This document shows positions 25,362 through 32,443 of a stretch of DNA of 64,000 nt, one piece after another. Numbering within the stretch: the first letter of the stretch is position 1; each line of letters opens with the position of its first letter. The DNA is from Tolypothrix bouteillei VB521301 (GTDB taxonomy: Bacteria; Cyanobacteriota; Cyanobacteriia; Cyanobacteriales; Nostocaceae). Where the stretch lies: assembly GCF_000760695.4 (NCBI RefSeq), contig NZ_JHEG04000001.1, positions 5,958,204 through 6,022,203 on the forward strand, read 5' to 3'. Under the pieces are notes generated by a model. The model had not been told where the DNA came from. It made no database searches and was given only the letters and a program-made list of their open reading frames with translations. A program made the position numbers and the translations under genes.

Positions 25362-28028
25362 ATGAAATATGTAATTATACGTAAACTCAAAAGATTTTGG
25401 AAAGCCGATCGACAACTGATAAGAGTTAGGAATGATTTACTGCAAACAAAACGCCTCCGGTATTTGATATTAGGGATTTTAGCTATACTGAGCCTCATGT
25501 TAACTCAAGGCAATTTATTCTTTGGAATCCAAATACCAAAAACTTTAGCAGCCACACCAGATCGACTTGATGTTTCACGATCGCCTACTGCATTAGTAGC
25601 AGTTGGAAAACAACACTATCAGAATGGAGAATTTGCCTTAGCGATCGCCAAATGGCAGCAAGGACAACAAGCGTTTGCCATCTCAGGCGACAATCTCAAC
25701 CAAGCAGCCGTATTAAGTAACTTGGCATTAGCTTACCAGCAGTTAGGTCAATGGAAGCAAGCTTACGAATCGATAGAACAGAGTCTCAGCATCCTGCAAA
25801 ATACAAAATTTTCTCAAGCCAAGTCTTTACTGGCAGCTGCGCTCCTTATTCAAGGAAGTTTACAATTATCACAGGGTCAGGCACAACAAGCTCTTACGAC
25901 TTGGGAAAACGCGGCTGTTATCTACAAACAAACAGAAGATAAAGCAGGGTTGAGTCGTTGCTTGCTCAATCAAACTCTAGCCTTACGAGCGTTAGGGCTT
26001 TACCCGCGTGCTAGGAAGATACTAGAACAGGTGAATCAAACTTTGCATTCTGAAGCTGACTTGCAACTGAAATTTGCGAGCTTGCTGAATTTAGGCGAGA
26101 CTCTACGAGTCATGGGAGAATTAGAAACCTCTCAGGAAGCACTGCAACAAGCTTTGACAATAGCACAAAAACTCAACTTGAAAGCGGATATGGCTGTGGT
26201 GTGGATGAACTTGGGTAACAATGCGCGATCGCAAAAATTGCCAGACAAAGCGTTCCAATACTACCAACAAGCCATAGCCGCATCACCATCAGCAACAATC
26301 AAACTGCAAGCACAGCTCGATCGACTGCATCTGCTTGTAGAAACTGAAAAATGGCAAGATGCACGAACACTTATAGAGGAAATTCAACCGCAACTTGAAA
26401 ATTTTTTACCAGCCAACCGCCTATCCATTTATGCTAGGGTCAATTTTGCCCAAAGCCTAATGAAAACTTGTCAAAACCATACTTCTCGTTGTACAAATCA
26501 AATTCTAGCAGCTAAAATTTTGGCGATCGCTGCCCGACAAGCTGAAGATATCTCTGACTACCGGGCTGCTTCTTATGCTTTGGGTTCTTTAGGCGAAATT
26601 TACGAACAAACACAACAGTGGTCTGAGGCACAAAAGTTAACTGAAAAAGCACTCCTGCTGGCACAAAGCAGCCATGCTTCCGATATTGCCTATCGCTGGC
26701 ATTGGCAGAACGGACGACTGCTTAAGGTTCAAGGAGAGTATCAAAAAGCAATATTGGCCTACAATGAAGCAGTAAATACCTTAAGTCTTATTCGCAACGA
26801 TTTAGTTGCAAGCAATCTAGATCTACAGTTTTCTTTTCGGGAAAGTGTCGAACCAGTGTATCGAGAGTTAGCCCAGTTATTATTGCAACCATCGCCTACT
26901 CAAACGGAGGTCAGTCAAGAAAACCTCAAACAAGCTCGCAAGGCGATTGAATCTCTCCAGTTAGCAGAATTAGATAATTATTTTCGAGAAGCTTGTTTGA
27001 ACGGTACTCCGGTACAAATCGATCGATTGGATTCGCAAGCAGCCGTTATTTATCCAATTATATTATCCGACCGACTAGAGGTGGTGCTGTCATTACCAAA
27101 TCAATCCCTACGTCATTATGCCACAGCCATTCCTCAAACCCAACTTGAAACACGGATAGACGAAATGCTGCGATCGCTGCGACGGACTTCTCTCAAACGA
27201 GAACGACTCAAAATATCGCAAGAATTTTACGATCTCCTCATCCGACCCGCACAAAATGATTTAAAAACAAATAACATCAAAACTCTTGCATTTGTTCTTG
27301 ATGGAGCCATGAAAAACTTGCCAATGGCTGCACTCTATGACGGAAAACAATATTTGATAGAACAATACAGGTTGGCATTAAGTCCGGGATTGCAACTATT
27401 TGTACCTTCTGCAAAAGAACATCATCAGCTTAAGATCTTGGTTGGGGGATTGAGTGAATCTCGGCAAGGATTTATACCTCTACCTGGTGTAGAAAGCGAA
27501 GTCAAGCAAATTAAATCGGAAATTCCATCCCAAGTACTTTTTAATCAAGCTTTTACCAGCACTACTTTCGCACAACAAATTGGAAATAACCCTTTTCCGG
27601 TCGTGCATCTGGCAACTCACGGTCAGTTTAGTTCCAACGCCAAAGACACTTTTGTCTTGACTTGGGATAACCGTATCAATGTTAAACAATTAGGAGACTT
27701 ATTACAGAAGCGTGAAGGCGACAGCCATACACCCATCGAATTGTTAGTTTTAAGCGCCTGTCAAACAGCTCAAGGTGATAAACGTGCTGCTTTGGGATTA
27801 GCTGGAGTCGCCATACGTTCTGGCGCACGCAGCACTCTGGCAAGTCTTTGGTCGGTAGACGACCGCTCTACCTCCGTATTTATGGCGGAGTTTTACAAAC
27901 AACTGTCACATACTGGAGTTTCTAAAGCAGAAGCTGTGCGTCGCGCCCAACTGCAATTATTAAAACAACAAGAATTTCAACACCCTTTTTATTGGGCACC
28001 TTTTGTTTTAGTAGGTAATTGGTTGTAA
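25362..28028 (+). CDS. TPR and CHAT domain protein (caspase-like protease)
   Basis: An 888-residue protein. A hydrophobic segment near residues 32-52 (RYLILGILAILSLMLTQGNL) is a signal or anchor. Tetratricopeptide repeats run from about 75 to 480 (AVLSNLALAYQQLGQWKQAY, VWMNLGNNARSQKLPDKAFQ). The C-terminal CHAT domain has the catalytic histidine in VVHLATHGQFSS and the catalytic cysteine in LLVLSACQTAQGDKRAALGL, then GARSTLASLWSVDD. CHAT proteases of this design are often found beside DUF928 and haemagglutinin-like secreted proteins in cyanobacteria, both of which lie downstream here. The target is unknown. Confidence 0.92.
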   Translation: MKYVIIRKLKRFWKADRQLIRVRNDLLQTKRLRYLILGILAILSLMLTQGNLFFGIQIPKTLAATPDRLDVSRSPTALVAVGKQHYQNGEFALAIAKWQQGQQAFAISGDNLNQAAVLSNLALAYQQLGQWKQAYESIEQSLSILQNTKFSQAKSLLAAALLIQGSLQLSQGQAQQALTTWENAAVIYKQTEDKAGLSRCLLNQTLALRALGLYPRARKILEQVNQTLHSEADLQLKFASLLNLGETLRVMGELETSQEALQQALTIAQKLNLKADMAVVWMNLGNNARSQKLPDKAFQYYQQAIAASPSATIKLQAQLDRLHLLVETEKWQDARTLIEEIQPQLENFLPANRLSIYARVNFAQSLMKTCQNHTSRCTNQILAAKILAIAARQAEDISDYRAASYALGSLGEIYEQTQQWSEAQKLTEKALLLAQSSHASDIAYRWHWQNGRLLKVQGEYQKAILAYNEAVNTLSLIRNDLVASNLDLQFSFRESVEPVYRELAQLLLQPSPTQTEVSQENLKQARKAIESLQLAELDNYFREACLNGTPVQIDRLDSQAAVIYPIILSDRLEVVLSLPNQSLRHYATAIPQTQLETRIDEMLRSLRRTSLKRERLKISQEFYDLLIRPAQNDLKTNNIKTLAFVLDGAMKNLPMAALYDGKQYLIEQYRLALSPGLQLFVPSAKEHHQLKILVGGLSESRQGFIPLPGVESEVKQIKSEIPSQVLFNQAFTSTTFAQQIGNNPFPVVHLATHGQFSSNAKDTFVLTWDNRINVKQLGDLLQKREGDSHTPIELLVLSACQTAQGDKRAALGLAGVAIRSGARSTLASLWSVDDRSTSVFMAEFYKQLSHTGVSKAEAVRRAQLQLLKQQEFQHPFYWAPFVLVGNWL

Positions 28029-28221
28029 AGTTTGCCAGCAAATCGTACTGAGGTTTGAATTTACATTACCACTTTAGATCGGAGCAAACTTTATATTCTA
28101 AGATGGGCTCATCGATCGACCATTTAGAAGACGAATCTCATCTTAGGGGTACAAGTTGTAACACCTATTTTATGAAAAACTTAAGCTATAGAAGCTAAAA
28201 ACCTATTCTCTGGAGTTCTCC

Positions 28222-28527
28222 ATGTCAAATTTAGACTCTCCTCTCGAATCCGCCGTCTTAATTACCATTATTGGGGAAACAGTGCTGAAAGACCGGATTG
28301 TTAAGCTACTGAAAAACTACAGTGTAAGTGGTTACACTATTAGTCAAGTTCAGGGTGAGGGCGGACACGGAAGACGCGTGTCAGACTTACCAGGCTACAA
28401 CACTAATATTGAAATCAAGACCATTGTTTCCTTAGAAGTCTCTGATGCTATCCTTTCGGCTCTTAAAGAAGAGCAGGGTAAGCATGCGTTGATTGCTTTC
28501 CGACACAATGTAGAAGCTTTCTATTAA
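28222..28527 (+). CDS. P-II-like (SbtB-type) signalling protein
   Basis: A 101-residue protein with the PII fold pattern: [20 protein letters not shown] then [20 protein letters not shown] and [14 protein letters not shown]. The T-loop [14 protein letters not shown] resembles SbtB-type PII-like proteins and lacks the uridylylated tyrosine region of GlnB. It lacks the C-terminal cysteine extension of SbtB. Members bind nucleotides and tune transporters. GGAG precedes the ATG. A broken nifH 3' end starts three bases after its stop codon. Confidence 0.75.
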   Translation: MSNLDSPLESAVLITIIGETVLKDRIVKLLKNYSVSGYTISQVQGEGGHGRRVSDLPGYNTNIEIKTIVSLEVSDAILSALKEEQGKHALIAFRHNVEAFY

Positions 28528-28529
28528 TT

Positions 28530-28788
28530 AACCTCGTACAGCATACCGAGCTAAGCCGGATGACTGTGAACGAGTATGCACTTGACAGCAATCACAGTAA
28601 CGAATATCGGACATTGGCTACAAAGAGCGTCAACAACAGCAACAATCTTAGAGTTCCTACACCTATTGAGATGGATGAGTTAGAAGAGTTGTTGATTGAA
28701 GTCGGTATCCAAAGAAAGTGAGGAAAATGCTGCAAAGTTGATTGGTCAGCAATCGGCTGAAGCTAAAGTAAAAAGTGTTATCAAGTAA
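28530..28788 (+). pseudogene. nifH: Broken 3' end of a nifH gene
   Basis: The frame reads [20 protein letters not shown], then [20 protein letters not shown] and [20 protein letters not shown] before a stop. The intact NifH here reads [20 protein letters not shown] ... [19 protein letters not shown]. After a one-base shift at ~28719 the tail continues as EENAAKLIGQQSAEAKVKSV to a TAA at 28786-28788. The first ~200 codons are missing. Confidence 0.93.
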
Positions 28789-28795
28789 GTAATTA

Positions 28796-28823
28796 TTTAG
28801 GGTGGGTAGCAGCCCACCCTAAA
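28796..28823 (+). terminator. Terminator-like hairpin after the nifH fragment
   Basis: TTTAGGGTGGG-cTGCT type stem: TTTAGGGTGGG at 28796-28806 pairs with CCCACCCTAAA at 28813-28823 around a short loop. Confidence 0.7.
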
Positions 28824-29068
28824 GCATTTGCCTCAACCTTAATCCCCCAGTCAACATCTATACTTAGCTCTTAATTGTTTGCATAACTTTATATAAAGAT
28901 TTTCTTGTTACTTCTGCGTAAATTTTTCTACTGTGCCACAATCGGAAATGAGAGTTAATTCGGTTAACAGCTTTTGTTTTTAGTATTAACAGGCTTTTTG
29001 TTTTTGGTATTAGCAAACTTTTCTCCGAAACTTAAATCTCCACACATTTATGATTTCGGAGACAGTGT

Positions 29069-29368
29069 ATGTCAGTTTACGTAGGCAATCTTTCTTATGA
29101 AGTTACGGAAGAAAGTCTGAATGCTGTGTTTGCAGAATATGGTTCTGTCAAGCGAGTTCAGCTACCTACAGATCGTGAAACAGGTCGTTTACGCGGCTTT
29201 GGTTTTGTAGAAATGGGTACAGACGCTGAAGAAACAGCTGCTATTGATGCACTTAATGGTGCAGAGTGGATGGGACGCGATCTCAAAGTGAATAAGGCTA
29301 AGCCCAGAGAAGAAAGAGGTTCTTTTGGTGGGAATCGGGGGAACAGCAGTTTCCGCAACCGCTACTAA
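29069..29368 (+). CDS. RNA-binding protein with one RRM domain
   Basis: A 99-residue cyanobacterial Rbp-type protein. RNP2 is VYVGNLSYEV at residue 3, and RNP1 is RGFGFVEM near residue 43. The single RRM (1-80) is followed by a glycine/arginine-rich tail (GSFGGNRGNSSFRNRY). Such proteins are often cold-induced and act on mRNA. A long leader of about 240 bp before the ATG fits cold-regulated expression, but no cold-shock motif was identified. Confidence 0.93.
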   Translation: MSVYVGNLSYEVTEESLNAVFAEYGSVKRVQLPTDRETGRLRGFGFVEMGTDAEETAAIDALNGAEWMGRDLKVNKAKPREERGSFGGNRGNSSFRNRY

Positions 29369-29521
29369 GCTTTGTAAATTTAGCTCCAAGAGCTAACAAC
29401 TCCCGAAGCACTTGGCAATTACCGAAGGAATTCATCAATCTATCAGAGTAACGAACGTGAAAATAGATTTTAAATTTTCTTTGGTAGAAAGTGTGGAAGA
29501 GTGTTAGTTTCATTAAGTAGT

Positions 29522-29550
29522 GGCTCAGGCAAAAATGCTTGAGCCTTTTT
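29522..29550 (+). terminator. Rho-independent terminator of the RRM gene
   Basis: GGCTCAGGC-aaaaat-GCTTGAGCC followed by TTTTT. Confidence 0.85.
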
Positions 29551-29713
29551 CATATATCCAATATTCGTTTTTCTTGAAGTTTGATGATAATTCCTTAAGA
29601 ACATTCGCGGCTTAAAACAAGCTTTTATCTACCTTGACTTTCTCTAATGGAAACACCCGAGCCATTAAGCCGGGGTGAGAAGAAGAAGCCCAAATATTGA
29701 GAAGAGTTGTTAA

Positions 29714-29949
29714 TAGGGGTTATTCTAGCAAGCGTGTTACCAGGGGCAAGTAGTACAAAAACTCAGTTTGTAGTATGACAAAACATGGCTACAACCTTTA
29801 TTCTTTCGTTCCACCCTTGTGGTAACTTTGGGCAGATGAGCGTGAGCTAGGTCTAGATGATTTCATAGGAAACGATATCTGAAAAGTATATGTAGCAATA
29901 CTTTCAGTCTATCTGGCCTCTCATAACACGCTTGCTAGAATAACCCCTA
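29714..29949. mobile_element. MITE-like element with 26-bp terminal inverted repeats
   Basis: 29714-29739 (TAGGGGTTATTCTAGCAAGC...) is an exact reverse complement of 29924-29949. The 236-bp element has no coding capacity. Both outer ends are TA, which would fit insertion by an IS630/Tc1-type transposase with TA duplication. It ends just before the TacA promoter. Confidence 0.8.
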
Positions 29950-29980
29950 ATACTATAATAAAGATACACATTGTGTATCT
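29932..29980 (+). promoter_or_regulatory. Promoter and operator of the TacA/TacT pair
   Basis: -10 TATAAT at 29954-29959. A possible -35, TTGCTA, at 29932-29937 lies inside the right arm of the MITE-like repeat with 16-bp spacing. Just downstream is a perfect 19-bp palindrome, AGATACACATTGTGTATCT (29962-29980), the expected kind of site for a ribbon-helix-helix antitoxin that represses its own operon. Confidence 0.75.
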
Positions 29981-30019
29981 GGCAGTCCCATGCTAGGGTA
30001 CAAGACAAAGGAGGACATT

Positions 30020-30301
30020 ATGCAGCCCCAGAGCAACCCCGATATTCCTACTTGTGCCGTCAATCTGCGTATCCGTAAGGATGTGCGGACGCTTATTGAC
30101 CGAGCAGCAAAAGCGCAAAGCAAATCACGTTCGGACTTTATGATTGATGCTGCGCGGCGAGCGGCGGAAGATACGCTGCTTGACCAGACCTTTGTGCGAG
30201 TGGACGAAGAAACCTATCAGCATTTTCTGAATGTTCTGGATAGCCCGCCCTGCAATGAAGGGTTTGAACGCTTGATGAATGTTAAGAAGCCGTGGGGATA
30301 G
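30020..30301 (+). CDS. TacA-like antitoxin (DUF1778, ribbon-helix-helix)
   Basis: A 93-residue protein. AVNLRIRKDVRTLIDRAAKA then QSKSRSDFMIDAARRAAED form the DUF1778 DNA-binding domain. The C-terminus (FERLMNVKKPWG) would block the toxin active site. The ATG at 30020 has a perfect GGAGG five bases upstream; an in-frame ATG at 29990 overlaps the operator region and is unlikely. The toxin ATG follows the stop directly. Confidence 0.9.
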   Translation: MQPQSNPDIPTCAVNLRIRKDVRTLIDRAAKAQSKSRSDFMIDAARRAAEDTLLDQTFVRVDEETYQHFLNVLDSPPCNEGFERLMNVKKPWG

Positions 30302-30787
30302 ATGACCCTTCAAGCCCCTGTACCTCTTGCGGATATTCACGTATTGGATGACTTTGATTGCGGAGTTGCCAGCCTAAATGACTGGTTAAAGCGCCGCGCT
30401 GTTGCCAATCAGAAGAACAATGCATCACGTACCTATGTTGTAACGGATGGGGAAAAAGTGATTGCTTACTATTGCCTTTCCTCTGGCGCATTGGCGCTCT
30501 CACACGCGCCATCGCCTATAAGACGTAATATGCCCGACCCCATACCCGTAGCCATTCTTGGAAGGCTTGGAGTAGATACCTCATGGAAAGGGCAGGGGTT
30601 AGGCGCGGCGTTACTACAGGATGCGGTGCTGCGTACAATGCAGGCGGCAGAGATACTAGGCATTCGTGGAATAGTAGTACATGCCATATCGGAAGAAGCT
30701 AAGCAATTCTACCAGCATTACGGGTTTTCTCCTTCGCCCACGCAACCCATGACGCTTATTCTATCTATCAAGAAAGTCATAATATAA
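30302..30787 (+). CDS. TacT-like GNAT toxin
   Basis: A 161-residue GNAT. The acetyl-CoA loop is LGVDTSWKGQGLGAALLQDA, and the end motif AKQFYQHYGFSPSP carries the catalytic tyrosine. SLNDWLKRRAVANQ near residue 24 is typical of TacT-type toxins, which acetylate the amino acid on charged tRNA and stop translation. The codon and base use is richer in GC than the neighbourhood, suggesting recent gain. It directly follows the antitoxin. Confidence 0.9.
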   Translation: MTLQAPVPLADIHVLDDFDCGVASLNDWLKRRAVANQKNNASRTYVVTDGEKVIAYYCLSSGALALSHAPSPIRRNMPDPIPVAILGRLGVDTSWKGQGLGAALLQDAVLRTMQAAEILGIRGIVVHAISEEAKQFYQHYGFSPSPTQPMTLILSIKKVII

Positions 30788-30926
30788 TCTCAAAATCAGC
30801 GCTTGTAAAAAATGTATTTTTACGCTTCATAATGCGCTGATGTTGTTTTCAGCTTACTACCTGCCCCTTTCCTTATCCCGAACGCAGGTTATAAAAGTAA
30901 ACGTATTAGTATTAATTAAAAAAACT

Positions 30927-31073
30927 ATGGCAATCAGCAAACGAGATATTGAGCATATCTTTGAGCGTCTTCGTTCTGGTGTTGTTCCAGAACGAGGTTT
31001 GGAAGCCTTTGCTGTTGGTATTGACAAACAGCGAACGGAAATTCACCGTCAATTCCAAAAATCCTATAAATAA
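30927..31073 (+). pseudogene. N-terminal fragment of a DUF2791 (BrxD-like) P-loop ATPase
   Basis: Codes for 48 residues: MAISKRDIEHIFERLRSGVV then PERGLEAFAVGIDKQRTEIH, ending FQKSYK. 'I-x-x-L-R-S-G-x-V-P-x-R-G-L-x-x-x-A-V-G' is the start of DUF2791 ATP-binding proteins, which are hundreds of residues long and include BrxD of BREX phage defence. The rest is gone. Not evidence for a working defence system. Confidence 0.65.
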
Positions 31074-31075
31074 CC

Positions 31076-31315
31076 ATGAATGTACAACTTGTAAACTCCG
31101 TGGTAGAAATGGTACTAAACCTCTCCCCCGAAGAGCAAAAACTTTTTCAAGAAAAGCTTAGTAATAAGCATTTAACGTTACGAACCAGTAAGCCTCAAAC
31201 ACCAGGAGAGAGATTATTGCTTTGGCAGGAATGGATAGATACAGCACCAAAAAGCTCTGCAAACCTTTCTGATGAAGCTCTAAGGCGAGAAAATATCTAC
31301 GATGATGAAGTATGA
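31076..31315 (+). CDS. Antitoxin-like hypothetical protein, 79 aa
   Basis: A 79-residue protein: VNSVVEMVLNLSPEEQKLFQ opens it and PGERLLLWQEWIDTAPKSSA follows. 'L-S-P-E-E-Q-x-L-x-x-E-K-L' is common in small cyanobacterial antitoxins paired with PIN toxins. Overlapping its stop is an ATG opening MTDYLLV followed at once by TAA, which looks like the stub of a lost toxin. It lies two bases after the BrxD-like fragment. The following 350 bp hold no credible gene. Confidence 0.55.
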   Translation: MNVQLVNSVVEMVLNLSPEEQKLFQEKLSNKHLTLRTSKPQTPGERLLLWQEWIDTAPKSSANLSDEALRRENIYDDEV

Positions 31316-31665
31316 CCGATTATCTATTAGTTTAATTCTTATTCTTAGAGAAAAATTTATTTCTATACTTAGATATGTTGACAAAATTGCCTTGATTTTA
31401 ACTTATTACCATTGCATTCACACCCAATGGCTGATTCTTGCCCTAATGTGTTACTTCCAAAGCATTTTTGGGAAATATAAGGCTGGCTCTTAGGGAGCAT
31501 CCCAAATTAGAAACAACACCAGGAGATGTTCGCGATCGCAGTGATACAAACAAAGCCTACCTGCACGGGCTTCTATTTAGTCCTTGCCTTGCGGTGAGTT
31601 GAGAGCTGATAGCGTATAGCTTTTAGTCAATATTTACTCCATACAAACTGTAACAAAAAAATTTT

Positions 31666-32424
31666 ATGATCGGTACAAAGAACATCCGCTTATTGCTTCT
31701 ATCACTCTCAACAGCGTTACTATTACAATCGAGTGTCATTTTGAATGGCATAACTCCTGCCTTTGCTTTAAAGGTAAAATTTGAACCGCCTAAGAGCGAA
31801 CCAGCACCAAAAATTACCATTGGTGGTGGGAGGCGCGATAATGGTACTTGCGATGGACAAAGCAATACAACGAATAGCCGTATGACTGGTGCTAATACGG
31901 CAGAAAAACTGACTGCGTTGTTACCTTCAACACATTTAGGTTTAACACTAACGAGCCATCCTACCTTTCTTGTTTATGTACCAAAAACTTCTGCTAAAGT
32001 CTTAGAATTTACTCTTGAAGATGAAGCAGGTGAGGGAATTTATCAGACTAAAATTAACCTCAAAGGCGTTCCAGGTATTGTTAGCTTTAGTTTACCTAAA
32101 ACAGAACCAGCACTGGAAGTAGGCAAAGATTACCGATGGGTTGTATCAATTATTTGTCAGCAAACAGGACCAACAAACCCATTTATCGAAGGTTTGGTGC
32201 GTCGATCGCCTGTGAATGCAACACTCACAAATCGCATCAATAAAGCAAAACCACTCGAGCAAATTGTCCTTTACAGTCAATCCGGTTACTGGTTTGAAGC
32301 ACTGACAAATTTAGCCAATCTGAGGCTTTCCCAACCCCAAAATCGTGAAATTAAAACAGCTTGGAACGAGTTGTTGGAATCAGTTGATTTAAATGCGATC
32401 GCAAACGCACCCCTACAAAAATAA
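31666..32424 (+). CDS. DUF928 domain secreted protein
   Basis: A 252-residue protein with a signal peptide (IRLLLLSLSTALLLQSSV, cleaved near PAFA-LKV). The DUF928 core follows: STHLGLTLTSHPTFLVYVPK then VLEFTLEDEAGEGIYQTKIN and DYRWVVSIICQ. A helical end (GYWFEALTNLANLRL, then TAWNELLESV) is typical. The function is unknown, but DUF928 genes often sit with CHAT proteases, haemagglutinin-like proteins and CHASE2 cyclases, as here. Its end adjoins or overlaps the next gene. Confidence 0.87.
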   Translation: MIGTKNIRLLLLSLSTALLLQSSVILNGITPAFALKVKFEPPKSEPAPKITIGGGRRDNGTCDGQSNTTNSRMTGANTAEKLTALLPSTHLGLTLTSHPTFLVYVPKTSAKVLEFTLEDEAGEGIYQTKINLKGVPGIVSFSLPKTEPALEVGKDYRWVVSIICQQTGPTNPFIEGLVRRSPVNATLTNRINKAKPLEQIVLYSQSGYWFEALTNLANLRLSQPQNREIKTAWNELLESVDLNAIANAPLQK

Positions 32425-32443
32425 AGCCCCACTCCTCCTGTCT

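Noticed and set aside
30927..31073. Idea of an active BREX defence system
   Set aside because: Only 48 residues of one component remain and no other BREX gene is in the window.
31302..31493. A 63-codon plus-strand frame after the antitoxin-like gene
   Set aside because: Hydrophobic AT-rich translation without a ribosome-binding site; a chance frame.
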